The notes: a model not told the origin generated them from the letters alone. 64,000 bases of DNA from Chryseobacterium sp. OSA05B (GCF_019970065.1 NZ_JAHXYH010000002.1:310001-374000); one strand, 5' to 3'. Counted from the first letter of the stretch, positions 25,388 through 34,489 are shown. Numbers and translations are program-made.

Positions 25388-26518
25388 TTAAAGATTTCCT
25401 CTTCTGTCCTGCTCTCTTTCAAGTGCTTCGAACAATGCTTTGAAGTTTCCGGCACCAAAGCTCTGTGCACCGTGTCTTTCAATGATTTCGAAGAACAGGG
25501 TAGGACGGTCTTCTACAGGCTTCGTAAAGATCTGAAGCAGATATCCTTCCTCATCATGATCAATAAGGATGCCTAAGTCCTGTAATTTTTTAAGATCTTC
25601 GTCAATATGACCCACTCTTTCAGGAACCATGTCATAATAAGCTTCCGGCGGAGCAGATAAAAATTCTACACCACGCTTCTTCAGTTCAGTTACAGTGTGA
25701 ATAATATCCTTTGTAGCGACAGCGATGTGCTGTACGCCTTCTCCTTCGTAGAAATCAAGGTATTCTTCTACCTGAGATTTCTTTTTACCTTCTGCAGGCT
25801 CGTTGATCGGGAATTTGGCAAATCCGTTTCCATTAGACATTACTTTAGACATCAAGGCAGAATATTCCGTATTGATCTGTTTGTCATCAAAAGAAAGAAT
25901 GTTCACAAAGCCCATTACTTTTTCGTACCATTCTACGGTAGGGATCATTCTGTTCCAGTCTACGTTTCCTACACAGTGGTCTACGTATAATAAACCTGCA
26001 TCTTCAGGGTTGTAAGCACTTTCCCATTTTTCGTAGCCAGGCATGAACGCTCCTTTGTAATTTTTTCTTTCGATGAACATGTGGATCGTTTCTCCGTAAG
26101 TATAAATTCCGGACATTCTTACCTCACCATGCTCGTCTGTTAAAGTGACAGGCTCCATGTATGGTTTTCCGCCTCTTTTAGTAGTTTCTTCAAAAGCTTC
26201 ATAAGCGTCATCTACCCAAAGTGCCAGAATTTTCACTCCATCACCGTGTTTTTTTACGTGTTCGCTGATCGGTGAATCGGATTTAAGCCCTGTTGTTAAT
26301 ACCAATCTTATCTTCCCCTGTTGAAGAACATAAGAAGCACGGTCTCTTACTCCTGTTTCAGGACCCGCGTATGCTACAGACTGAAAACCGAATGCGGTTT
26401 TGTAATAATGGGCAGCCTGTTTAGCATTTCCTACATAAAACTCAATGTAATCTGTACCGTTGATCGGTAAAAAATTCTCAGCTTGAGCAATTTTTTCGGC
26501 AAATGTAAGTGTTGACAT
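25388..26518 (-). CDS. hppD: 4-hydroxyphenylpyruvate dioxygenase
   Basis: 376 residues, normal length. HPPD converts 4-hydroxyphenylpyruvate to homogentisate. Two VOC domains: N-terminal one begins GTDYIEFYVGNAKQAAHYY; the C-terminal catalytic one holds the iron ligands in YVDHCVGNVDW (His), GVQHIAVAT (His) and LFFEIIERHGAQSFGAGNFK (Glu), the last being the family signature. Cytoplasmic. The 236-bp gap upstream (26519-26754) holds no gene and ends in a terminator for the next gene. Confidence 0.97.
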   Translation of the reverse strand: MSTLTFAEKIAQAENFLPINGTDYIEFYVGNAKQAAHYYKTAFGFQSVAYAGPETGVRDRASYVLQQGKIRLVLTTGLKSDSPISEHVKKHGDGVKILALWVDDAYEAFEETTKRGGKPYMEPVTLTDEHGEVRMSGIYTYGETIHMFIERKNYKGAFMPGYEKWESAYNPEDAGLLYVDHCVGNVDWNRMIPTVEWYEKVMGFVNILSFDDKQINTEYSALMSKVMSNGNGFAKFPINEPAEGKKKSQVEEYLDFYEGEGVQHIAVATKDIIHTVTELKKRGVEFLSAPPEAYYDMVPERVGHIDEDLKKLQDLGILIDHDEEGYLLQIFTKPVEDRPTLFFEIIERHGAQSFGAGNFKALFEALEREQDRRGNL

Positions 26519-26726
26519 ATTTCTATTTTTACTTTTATTTTAATGGTATGCAAATTACAAAAATCTTATAAATAGCGAAAACATTCAAGTGGATTCCTTG
26601 AATATACTTAACATAAAATTAAAGAAGTGTTCATTTAAGTATATTTAAGTTTATTTATAATGAAATGGGATGTCTACATTTGTTATTACAAAGAACAAGT
26701 GAAAAAGAAAAATATTTTCGAAACAG

Positions 26727-26757
26727 GAAAGCCGTAGAAATTCTACGGCTTTCTTTA
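26727..26757 (-). terminator. Hairpin terminator
   Basis: GAAAGCCGTAGAA (26727-26739) and its complement (26741-26753) form a stable stem directly at the 3' end of the gene that stops at 26755. Confidence 0.75.
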
Positions 26758-27549
26758 TTTTTCTACGTCTACTAATCTGTTCAGTCTTCCTGCATCAGGA
26801 TTATAGTTGTCCCAGATCTTCCATACATTGTCTATTTTACGGATAAAATAAATTTGTGTATTCAGTTGGTTGACAAAATGTTCCTCGCCTGTTTCGCCTA
26901 CTTTGAACAGCAGATTCCAAAATTCCTGGGTTTCCAGTATTTTTTTATCAGGTTCATCTGTAACGAGGTGAATATCAAAAACTTCATAGTTTGAACGGTT
27001 GTTTTTGGTGACCAGCTGAAAATCTCTTTCACACAATTCTCTGCTGAACTGTGAGGTTCTTTCCAGAAATGGTGAACCATCGAATACTAGGCCTTTAAAA
27101 ATATCCGTTTTGTGTTCCGGAAAATGTTTGTAAAATTCAAATGCGGTTGCACAATAATCATACACCATTTTCGTAAGAAATTCCACACCATCTCCTGGTT
27201 CTTTCTCGTTGTTTTTTAGCTTTACAGACTGTATGTAGTCGTTTAAATCTTTGTAACCGAGGAAAATACAAATTTTATCAAGTGTTTTCAGGAAACGAAG
27301 ATCGTTATGGGTCTTGTCCTGATAATCATTTTCGAAAAAACGCTGTAAAGTAACGTGCGATATCGTATTTCCTATTTCAAATTTTTTTCCGCCTTGCAGT
27401 TCTTCAGAGTCAGATAATTCATCTTTTATAATTTCGGAAAGAATAATATAATGGCTTCTTTTCCATTCACTCACATTCCCCAAAACAGAATTCCTTACTT
27501 TCGAATGCTTTTCAACTTCTTCCCGTATCGAATTATATATAGTTTTCAA
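26755..27549 (-). CDS. Hypothetical protein, possible DNA-binding N-terminal domain
   Basis: 264 residues, soluble. Residues about 58-107 read GNTISHVTLQRFFENDYQ and LKTLDKICIFLGYKDLNDYI. This ISxxTLxRFF ... TLDxIxxFLGYxxxxDY pattern is seen at the N-terminus of Bacteroidetes proteins thought to be HTH-like regulators. The C-terminal 130 residues are unfamiliar, perhaps an NTF2-like or sensor domain. It sits inside the tyrosine-degradation region but with its own terminator. A regulator of that pathway is an attractive but unproven idea. Confidence 0.6.
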   Translation of the reverse strand: MKTIYNSIREEVEKHSKVRNSVLGNVSEWKRSHYIILSEIIKDELSDSEELQGGKKFEIGNTISHVTLQRFFENDYQDKTHNDLRFLKTLDKICIFLGYKDLNDYIQSVKLKNNEKEPGDGVEFLTKMVYDYCATAFEFYKHFPEHKTDIFKGLVFDGSPFLERTSQFSRELCERDFQLVTKNNRSNYEVFDIHLVTDEPDKKILETQEFWNLLFKVGETGEEHFVNQLNTQIYFIRKIDNVWKIWDNYNPDAGRLNRLVDVEK

Positions 27550-27688
27550 TTTCCCTTGGTTTTGAATGAGTTTATCAAAAACGCTGCCAAAATGTTAAAG
27601 CTTTTTTAAGATTCATCTTGTTTTTGTTGCTAATATCTTGTTTCCGCTCACCAAGATAATTCATGGTAAAAACGAAGCATTCTTATTT

Positions 27689-28963
27689 TTATTGTTTAAA
27701 GCGTTCGTACGCAGCTCTTTCCAGCATTTCCCTGTCATCCGGGTGTGCGATGCTGATCAGCTCCTGAGCTCTCTGACGTAGATTTTTACCATATAAATAA
27801 GCAGTACCATATTCTGTCACAACATAGTGAATGTGTCCTCTTGTTGTCACCACTCCGGCGCCCTGTTTAAGGAAAGGAACAATTCTTGAGATTCCTTTTT
27901 TGGTTCTGGATGTGATCGCGATGATAGGTTTTCCGTCTTCACTCAACGCAGCACCTCTCATAAAGTCCATCTGACCACCGATTCCGCTGTATTGTAAGGT
28001 TCCGATAGAATCTGCACAAACCTGTCCTGTAAGGTCAATTTCAATGGCTGAATTGATGGCAACCATCTTTTTGTTTCGCATGATATTGATCGGGAAGTTC
28101 ACATCGCTTACATCTTTAAAATCAAAAACAGTATTATCATCTACGTAGTCATAGAGTTTTCTGGTTCCAAAACAGAAACTTGTGATCGTTTTATTATCAT
28201 GGTAGCCTTTGTACTTATTGTTAATGACATCACTTTGGATCAGATCAATTACTCCATCACTCAACATTTCGGTGTGTACACCAAGGTCCTTGTGATTGGT
28301 CAAGCATTTCAAAACAGCATCAGGAATCGTTCCGATGCCCATTTGAAGTGTTGATCTGTCATCAATCAGTTCAGCCACATTTTTACCAACAAGCATTTCT
28401 ACTTCTCCTACTTTTGAACCATAGTCTACTGTAGGAAGTTCCTCTTCATGCCAGACTAACTTGTGGATTCTGCTGATGTGGATCATTCCGTCTCCGTGAG
28501 TTCTCGGCATCAAAGGGTTGACGATAGCCACAATAAGTTTTGCGGTATCTACGGCTGCTCTTGCGATATCTACAGAGGTTCCCAAAGTACAGAAACCATG
28601 TTTGTCCGGTGGGGAAACGGTCACTAATGCCACATCAAGTGGCAGTATGTTTTTTCTGAATAAAATAGGGATTTCGCTTAAGAAAACAGGAACAAAATCT
28701 CCGCGTTCAGAATTCACAGCTTCCCTCACAGGGGTTGATACGAATAGAGAATTGACAAAAAAACTCTTCTTGTATTCAGGTTTTGCAATTTCCACATTTC
28801 CCTGTTGGGTAATGGAAACCATTTCTACATTTTCCAGACGGTGAGACTGTCTTGCCAGCTCGTCAATAAGATAATTCGGAGTACAGGCACTTCCGTGAAA
28901 AAATACGCGGTTTCCGCTTTTTACAGTGTATATAGCTTCTTCTGCACTAATATAATTGTACAT
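27689..28963 (-). CDS. Acetyl-CoA hydrolase/transferase family protein (CoA-transferase)
   Basis: 424 residues, the length of family I acetate/succinate/4-hydroxybutyrate CoA-transferases. Motifs: GSACTPNYLIDELARQ, VSPPDKHGFCTLGTSVD, LQMGIGTIPDAVL, LGVHTEMLSDGVIDL (catalytic Glu) and QYSGIGGQMDFMRGA near the C-terminus. It exchanges CoA between acyl-CoA and carboxylate. Placed 27 bp downstream of hmgA, it may activate a product of tyrosine breakdown such as acetoacetate or balance acetyl-CoA/acetate; the sequence cannot decide. Confidence 0.88.
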   Translation of the reverse strand: MYNYISAEEAIYTVKSGNRVFFHGSACTPNYLIDELARQSHRLENVEMVSITQQGNVEIAKPEYKKSFFVNSLFVSTPVREAVNSERGDFVPVFLSEIPILFRKNILPLDVALVTVSPPDKHGFCTLGTSVDIARAAVDTAKLIVAIVNPLMPRTHGDGMIHISRIHKLVWHEEELPTVDYGSKVGEVEMLVGKNVAELIDDRSTLQMGIGTIPDAVLKCLTNHKDLGVHTEMLSDGVIDLIQSDVINNKYKGYHDNKTITSFCFGTRKLYDYVDDNTVFDFKDVSDVNFPINIMRNKKMVAINSAIEIDLTGQVCADSIGTLQYSGIGGQMDFMRGAALSEDGKPIIAITSRTKKGISRIVPFLKQGAGVVTTRGHIHYVVTEYGTAYLYGKNLRQRAQELISIAHPDDREMLERAAYERFKQ

Positions 28964-28990
28964 AATGAAATTTTTTTATGAATGATTTTT

Positions 28991-30178
28991 TTATTCCTGA
29001 GAACGGTCTTCGATGGTTTTGTCTGATTCTTCCAGCCATGAAGTTTTATAGGATGGATCCTCTACTTTTAAAGCTTCTTCAGTAATTTTCAACGGACGGA
29101 ACGGGTCTACCATTACTGCATATTCTTCAGTGAATTTTTTACCGATACTTCTTTCCATAGCTCCCGGGTGAGGCCCGTGTACGATTCCTCCAGGGTGTAA
29201 GGTGAAGTCCATCAGGTCGATGTGGTTACGGCTCATGAAATCTCCTTCCGTGTAGAACAGAACCTCATCAGAATCGATGTTGGAGTGATTGTAAGGAGCC
29301 GGAATAGCCATTGGATGGTAGTCATACATTCTTGCACAGAACGAGCAGACTACGAAATTATGGCCTTCAAAATTCTGGTGTACCGGTGGCGGTTGGTGAA
29401 TTCTTCCTGTAATCGGCTCAAAGTTTTTGATATTGAATTTATAAGGATAAAAATATCCATCCCATCCTACGACATCAAACGGATGTGTAGCGTAGATGAA
29501 ATCTGTGATCTGGTTTTCTTTTTTTACTTTAATTAAAAATTCCCCTTTTTCGTCTTTCGGCTCTTTAAAAACCGGTGCGATCATGTCTCTTTCGCAGAAC
29601 GGAGAATGTTCAAGAAGCTGTCCGAATTCATTTCTGTAACGTTTCGGAGTATAAATAGGAGAGTGGCTTTCAAGTACAAAAAATACAGTGTCCTCTGAGT
29701 TCACTTCCACCTGATAGATGGTTCCCCTTGGAATAATAAGATAATCACCTGTGACAAATTCCAGGTCTCCTACAAAAGTTTTCAGAATCCCGGTTCCGTT
29801 GTGAACGTATAAAAGTTCGTCACATTCCGCATTTTTGTAGAAATAATCCATAGACTTTCTGGGTTTCGCCAATCCCATTTTCAGGTCATTGTTCATCAGA
29901 AGGATCTTTCTGCTGTCCATGAAATCATCTTCCGGCGTTACATTCATACCCTTAAACATTCTCGGAGCAATATTCTTTTCTACCGCTATTTTAGGGGTCA
30001 CATCTTTCGGTTCCCCGATAGATTTGATCTGTGTAGGACGGTGGGTATGATAAAGCAGTGATGAAATTCCGTGAAAACCTTCCGTTCCGAAAAGCTGTTC
30101 ATAGTAAAATTTATCTTCCGGTGATTTGAAAATCGTATGTCTTTTTTGTGGGATGTTTCCCGCCTGATGATATCTCAT
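28991..30178 (-). CDS. hmgA: Homogentisate 1,2-dioxygenase
   Basis: 395 residues. HGD opens the aromatic ring of homogentisate to maleylacetoacetate. N-terminal MRYHQAGNIPQKRHTIFKSP and the iron-site region HNSNIDSDEVLFYTEGDF followed by FTLHPGGIVHGPHPGAME (His and Glu ligands) are diagnostic; YPYKFNIKNFEPITGRIHQPPP is also family-specific. The maleylacetoacetate isomerase needed next is not in the window. A TAAATTTG -7 box on the minus strand lies at 30201-30208, and a TCTAACAA half-site (30229-30236) shared with the operator of the divergent TonB gene lies near its -33 position. Confidence 0.95.
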   Translation of the reverse strand: MRYHQAGNIPQKRHTIFKSPEDKFYYEQLFGTEGFHGISSLLYHTHRPTQIKSIGEPKDVTPKIAVEKNIAPRMFKGMNVTPEDDFMDSRKILLMNNDLKMGLAKPRKSMDYFYKNAECDELLYVHNGTGILKTFVGDLEFVTGDYLIIPRGTIYQVEVNSEDTVFFVLESHSPIYTPKRYRNEFGQLLEHSPFCERDMIAPVFKEPKDEKGEFLIKVKKENQITDFIYATHPFDVVGWDGYFYPYKFNIKNFEPITGRIHQPPPVHQNFEGHNFVVCSFCARMYDYHPMAIPAPYNHSNIDSDEVLFYTEGDFMSRNHIDLMDFTLHPGGIVHGPHPGAMERSIGKKFTEEYAVMVDPFRPLKITEEALKVEDPSYKTSWLEESDKTIEDRSQE

Positions 30179-30251
30179 AGTACTTTTATATCTAGTTTCT
30201 CAAATTTAATCATTTTTCGTGAATTGATTCTAACAACATTTGTCATGGTGT

Positions 30252-30281
30252 TTTGTAATTCAAAAATAATTGTTAGATTTG
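30252..30281 (+). promoter_or_regulatory. Promoter of the TonB receptor/thioredoxin operon
   Basis: TTTG (30252-30255), 18-base spacer, TAGATTTG (30274-30281). Transcription would start near 30288, so the coding start is the ATG at 30300 rather than the in-frame ATG at 30270. Confidence 0.8.
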
Positions 30282-30291
30282 TCTAACAATT
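30268..30291. promoter_or_regulatory. Operator palindrome on the TonB receptor promoter
   Basis: Perfect 10-bp arms AATTGTTAGA (30268-30277) and TCTAACAATT (30282-30291) around TTTG cover the -7 box and the expected transcription start. A protein bound here would block transcription. A second TCTAACAA copy lies at 30229-30236 towards hmgA. Confidence 0.7.
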
Positions 30292-30299
30292 TTAATTTC

Positions 30300-32369
30300 A
30301 TGAAGCGAATACTATTTTCTACTATCCTTTTATCCTCTTATTGTTTTTCTCAGGAGACCGACAGCCTGAGTTTACAATCCCAAATAAAACAGGACTCATC
30401 TGCCGTTTCCCCACCGAAAATCAAGATGAGTGCTATTGATGATGTGGTCTTAACCGGAACGATAAAACCTTTCAGCAGATCGAAAAGTCCTGTAGCCGTA
30501 GAGGTTTACAGCCAGAAATTTTTCCAAAAGAATCCCACTCCGAGTATTTTTGAAGCCATTGCCATGGTGAATGGGGTAAAACCTCAGCTGAACTGTTCGG
30601 TTTGTAACACCGGAGATATTCATATCAACGGCCTGGAAGGTCCTTATACGATGATCCTGATCGATGGAATGCCCATTGTAAGTTCACTTTCTACAGTATA
30701 CGGACTGAGCGGAATTCCCAACAGTCTTGTCGACAGAATTGAAGTGGTAAAAGGTCCGGCTTCTTCTATTTACGGCTCTGAAGCGATGGGTGGAGTGATC
30801 AATATCATCACCAAAAATGCCCTGACCGCACCGAAGTTGAGTGTTGATATGATGACCAGCACCTGGAGTGAAAATAATCTTGATGTTTCAACAAAATTTA
30901 ATATTGGGAAGAATGCAGCGTCTTTGTTAAGCTTAAATTATTTCAGCTTTAAGGAAAAGATAGACCAGAACAAAGATAATTTCACGGATTCAGCTTTGCA
31001 GAGCAGAGTTTCTGTTTTTAATAAGTGGAATTTTCAGCGAAAGGAAAACCGCCAGGCGAGCTTTGCTTTGAGATACTTATATGAAGACCGTTTTGGCGGA
31101 GAAATGCAGTGGGACAGATCTCACCGGGGAAGTGGCGATGTGTACGGTGAAAGTATTTACACCAACAGGGCTGAAGTTTTCGGGCTTTATCAATGGCCTT
31201 TAAAAGAATATATCGTTACTCAGTTCTCCTATAATTATCATGATCAGAATTCTTTTTATGGGAGCAATCCTTACGACGCCCTTCAGAAAGTAGCTTTTGC
31301 CCAGACTTATTGGAGTAAAAAACTTGGAAAACATGATCTGACGGGAGGTGTGACTTTCAAAAGAACATTTTATGACGACAACACACCCGGAACGTTATCT
31401 TCAGACGGAATCACCAATGCACCGATGAAATCGCCGATCTGGGGAGCTTTTGTTCAGGATCAGTGGGAAATCAGTGATCAGCATACTTTACTGGTAGGTT
31501 ACCGTTTTGATTATGACAAAATCCATCATGAAGTGCATTCGCCGAGGTTTGCATGGAAATTTTCTCCCAACCCTTATCATACCCTTCGATTCAATTTCGG
31601 AACGGGATTCAGGGTGGTGAATCTGTTTACGGAAGATCATGCAGCATTGACAGGTTCCAGAGAAGTTCTGATCAAATCTGATCTTAAACCTGAAAAATCC
31701 GTCAACGGAAATTTAAACTACATCTGGAAAATTCCGGTGGGAAACCGTTTGTTACAGCTTGATGCTTCTGCGTTTTACACGTATTTCAGCAATAAAATTG
31801 TAGGAGATTTTGATACTGATCCCGATAAAATTATTTACGATAATCTTCACGGATATGGAATTTCAAGGGGAGCTTCTATGAATGTGGATTTCAGTTTTAG
31901 CTTTCCTTTGAGCGTTAATTTAGGAGTGACCTACCTTGACGTTTATCAGAAATTTGATGGCGATAACAAAAAATCACAGCAGCTGCATGCCCCGAAATGG
32001 AGTGGAACCTACAATCTTTCATATAAGTTCGCCAATGATCTGACCGTAGATTTTACCGGACAATTCTATGGACCAATGAGACTTCCCGTACTGCCGAATG
32101 ACTACCGCCCGGAATATTCACCGTTCTATTCTTTAGCGAATATTCAGGTTTCAAAAAGTTTCAAATCCGGTTTTGAGGTGTATTGCGGGATTAAAAACCT
32201 GTTCAATTTTACACCGAAAGATCCTTTGATGAGACCGTTTGACCCGTTTGATAAATATGCAGACGACCCGATAAGCAACCCGAACCATTACACTTTTGAC
32301 ACTGCTTACGGTTATGCGCCGATGCAGAGAATCAGAGGTTTTCTGGGAGTAAAATATACTTTGAAATGA
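30300..32369 (+). CDS. TonB-dependent receptor with a CxxC-containing plug
   Basis: 689 residues from the ATG at 30300, whose product starts with signal peptide MKRILFSTILLSSYCFSQ. A TonB-box-like segment (IDDVVLTGTIKPFSRSKSPV) is followed by the plug (about 70-170: LNCSVCNTGDIHINGLEG, TMILIDGMPIVSSLSTVYG, VDRIEVVKGPASSIYGSEA) and a barrel ending in ...RGFLGVKYTLK. The NCSVC motif in the plug marks a CirA-like subgroup of Bacteroidetes receptors often thought to handle metals. The next gene overlaps by 4 bp and encodes a thioredoxin-like protein, itself with a CSVC motif. Ligand unknown; copper or iron complexes are guesses. Confidence 0.9.
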   Translation: MKRILFSTILLSSYCFSQETDSLSLQSQIKQDSSAVSPPKIKMSAIDDVVLTGTIKPFSRSKSPVAVEVYSQKFFQKNPTPSIFEAIAMVNGVKPQLNCSVCNTGDIHINGLEGPYTMILIDGMPIVSSLSTVYGLSGIPNSLVDRIEVVKGPASSIYGSEAMGGVINIITKNALTAPKLSVDMMTSTWSENNLDVSTKFNIGKNAASLLSLNYFSFKEKIDQNKDNFTDSALQSRVSVFNKWNFQRKENRQASFALRYLYEDRFGGEMQWDRSHRGSGDVYGESIYTNRAEVFGLYQWPLKEYIVTQFSYNYHDQNSFYGSNPYDALQKVAFAQTYWSKKLGKHDLTGGVTFKRTFYDDNTPGTLSSDGITNAPMKSPIWGAFVQDQWEISDQHTLLVGYRFDYDKIHHEVHSPRFAWKFSPNPYHTLRFNFGTGFRVVNLFTEDHAALTGSREVLIKSDLKPEKSVNGNLNYIWKIPVGNRLLQLDASAFYTYFSNKIVGDFDTDPDKIIYDNLHGYGISRGASMNVDFSFSFPLSVNLGVTYLDVYQKFDGDNKKSQQLHAPKWSGTYNLSYKFANDLTVDFTGQFYGPMRLPVLPNDYRPEYSPFYSLANIQVSKSFKSGFEVYCGIKNLFNFTPKDPLMRPFDPFDKYADDPISNPNHYTFDTAYGYAPMQRIRGFLGVKYTLK

Positions 32370-32827
32370 AAACTTTTATTTTATTTTTAATGTTAGTGCC
32401 CTGTTTTTATCTGTCTCAGATGAAGACAGGCACTTTTTCCGATCTTGAAACATCGATGAAAAAAGATCCGAAACCCACGATCATCCATCTCTATACAGAC
32501 TGGTGCTCGGTCTGTAAAATGGAAAAGCATGCCTTAAATAAAGATCAGGCCACTGTAGATCTTATCAATGAACATTTTTATATGGTCAATTTTGAAGCTG
32601 AAAAAACAAAAGAAAAAATCAGGTTCCAAGGCAGAGAATTCGGTTATCTTCCCAATGGAAGTTCCGGAATTCATGAATTAGCTCTGGCTCTTTCCAAAAA
32701 TAAAAATCAGCCTGTTTATCCTTTGTGGATTGTTCTTGATAAGAACCAAAAATTGGTGTATTATCATGAAGGGTTATTGACGCCCGAAACCATGAAGCAA
32801 AAACTTTTGGAGATTTCTGCTTTGTAA
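32366..32827 (+). CDS. Periplasmic thioredoxin-like protein
   Basis: 153 residues: signal peptide (MKTFILFLMLVPCFYLSQ) then a thioredoxin fold with active site YTDWCSVCKMEKHAL near residues 46-60 and the cis-Pro region NQPVYPLWIVLDKNQKLVYY. It resembles DsbD-gamma/thioredoxin_7-type proteins. Its ATG overlaps the TonB receptor stop (ATGA), so the two are coupled. It may keep thiols of the receptor plug or of a metal chaperone reduced; this is inferred only from the shared operon. Confidence 0.87.
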   Translation: MKTFILFLMLVPCFYLSQMKTGTFSDLETSMKKDPKPTIIHLYTDWCSVCKMEKHALNKDQATVDLINEHFYMVNFEAEKTKEKIRFQGREFGYLPNGSSGIHELALALSKNKNQPVYPLWIVLDKNQKLVYYHEGLLTPETMKQKLLEISAL

Positions 32828-32880
32828 TGGCTTACGGTCATTGCGAGGACTGAATGGACGAAGCAATCTCATAAAAATAT

Positions 32881-32977
32881 CTCCCGCAGATCGCACAGAT
32901 GACACAGATTTTTCATTATGTGAAAGATCTAAACTGCCTGAAAATCTTTAATTCTTTAAATTCTTCAATTTTTAAAT
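32881..32977. repeat. Dispersed intergenic repeat, CCCGCAGATC family
   Basis: The first 30 bp (CCCGCAGATCGCACAGATGA...) align without gaps to 50326-50355, with about five differences. The tail (about 32938-32977) is AT-rich with ATTTTTAAATCT words like those at 55981-56010, inverted. No gene lies between 32828 and 32977. Confidence 0.65.
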
Positions 32978-33448
32978 CTAAATCTCTGCATCAATTAAAA
33001 CGGCTAACTGAATACATGGCTCATCCGATCTGTTGCTCCACGCATGATTGGTGCCTCTTTGAATCACAATATCTCCGGGTTTGAGAAGGGTTTCTCCTTC
33101 TTCCATCATCAGATAAAGCGTTCCTGAAAGAATAATAATATAGTCCAGGGTCTGGGTCTGGTGCATCATCGGGTGAGGTTCTCCGGCTTTGAATTCTACT
33201 CCCAGGTCCTTATCCGGTGGAATGACCACGTAACGGAAATAGGTTCCGTTTTTGGGAGTTTGCGGGAATCCGGTATTGGGAATCCGGATTTCAGGATCCA
33301 ATCCTGCCGGCATTTTCTGAGTATTCCAGATATCTGAAATAATGAGTCCGGGAAGATGTTCCACTGCATTTTCTGTCTGCTGATCTTCTATAATGACAGA
33401 TTTTCCATCTTTAATTCCTGTTACGACGCGTCTGGGTATTGTGTTCAT
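32978..33448 (-). CDS. Cupin-domain protein
   Basis: 156 residues, cytoplasmic single-domain cupin. First cupin motif in HPMMHQTQTLDYIIILSGTLYL with its metal-binding residues, second in LKPGDIVIQRGTNHAWSNRS. Likely a metal-dependent small-molecule enzyme or binding protein. It is 3 bp downstream of the MDR oxidoreductase gene and belongs to the same HxlR-adjacent operon, hinting at a shared role in handling a quinone- or aldehyde-like compound. Confidence 0.85.
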   Translation of the reverse strand: MNTIPRRVVTGIKDGKSVIIEDQQTENAVEHLPGLIISDIWNTQKMPAGLDPEIRIPNTGFPQTPKNGTYFRYVVIPPDKDLGVEFKAGEPHPMMHQTQTLDYIIILSGTLYLMMEEGETLLKPGDIVIQRGTNHAWSNRSDEPCIQLAVLIDAEI

Positions 33449-33451
33449 ATA

Positions 33452-34441
33452 TTAATGTTTCATGATCAGTTTATGACCTTGGGTCTGATTGTTTTTAAGA
33501 AGGGAATGGGCTTTTAAAACCGTATCCAGAGAAAGATTTCCTATTGTTTTATAATTGGGCGCACTGATTTTTCCTTGTTCAATAAGTTTTGAAATTTCCT
33601 CCAGGTTTCCTTTGTAGTATTGATAGTCTTTGTTCATGCTGTAGGAATAGTTAGAAATATTCATAATCACCGTTCCTTTGTTGAAAAGGGTTTCGTGGGC
33701 ATCTTTCGAAATTAGGGCAGTTACATCCACATAAGTACCATTGATTTTCAAAACATCTGCAGTGATTTCAGACATATAATTCCCTACAAGATCAATCCCG
33801 AAATCGAAAAGCTGGCCATTATTCGCTTTTAAAAGATTAGCCGCAAGGTTTTCTTCTTTATAATTAATGATCTGATGATTTTTAAGGCCCAATCCAAGGA
33901 GAATCTGTCTGTTTTCTTCACTTCCGACCGTCGCTGTAACTTTTTGAAATTGATTCGAGATTAAAAACTTAATGACAAAAGAACCGACTCCACCTGTTGC
34001 TCCGGTTACTAAAACAGTATCATTATTGTTTAGTTTTAAGCGGTTGACGGTCTGCAGTCCTGTAAGCCCTGCTGAAGGGATAGCAGCAGCCTGTTCGAAA
34101 GAAATACTTTTAGGTTTAAATGCAACAATAGCCTCAGGAACAGCAATGTATTCAGCGTAGGAGCCGTTACTTCCCATTGAGCCGCTTCCGCAGAATACTT
34201 CGTCTCCAACGTTGAACTGATGGGCATCCGCACCTTTTTCGACAATAATTCCTGACATTTCACGGCCTAAAACGGGTGATTTGAGCAGTTTCCGTTCCAG
34301 TTCGTTTTCGATCATCTGATAATCGATAGGATTAAAACCACTGGCTTTGATTTGGATCAAAACTTCATGACTTTTCGGTGTGGGTTTTTCTATCTCCGCC
34401 TCTCCGAGCTGGAAATTTTCATTTAATATAATGGCTTTCAT
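33452..34441 (-). CDS. Medium-chain (quinone reductase-like) NADPH dehydrogenase
   Basis: 329 residues. N-terminal GroES-like domain (KPTPKSHEVLIQIKASGFNP, VLGREMSGIIVEKG, GDEVFCGSG) and Rossmann domain (AAIPSAGLTGLQTVNRL, DTVLVTGATGGVGSFVIKFL). The structural-zinc cysteines are absent, which places it in the zinc-independent NADPH:quinone reductase/enoyl reductase branch. It is first in an operon with a cupin gene and diverges from an HxlR regulator. A TACATTTG -7 box on the minus strand lies at 34459-34466. Confidence 0.9.
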   Translation of the reverse strand: MKAIILNENFQLGEAEIEKPTPKSHEVLIQIKASGFNPIDYQMIENELERKLLKSPVLGREMSGIIVEKGADAHQFNVGDEVFCGSGSMGSNGSYAEYIAVPEAIVAFKPKSISFEQAAAIPSAGLTGLQTVNRLKLNNNDTVLVTGATGGVGSFVIKFLISNQFQKVTATVGSEENRQILLGLGLKNHQIINYKEENLAANLLKANNGQLFDFGIDLVGNYMSEITADVLKINGTYVDVTALISKDAHETLFNKGTVIMNISNYSYSMNKDYQYYKGNLEEISKLIEQGKISAPNYKTIGNLSLDTVLKAHSLLKNNQTQGHKLIMKH

Positions 34442-34489
34442 AAGAGTAATTTGATAGACAAATGTAAAAAGAGAATAGTTTATATTTGC

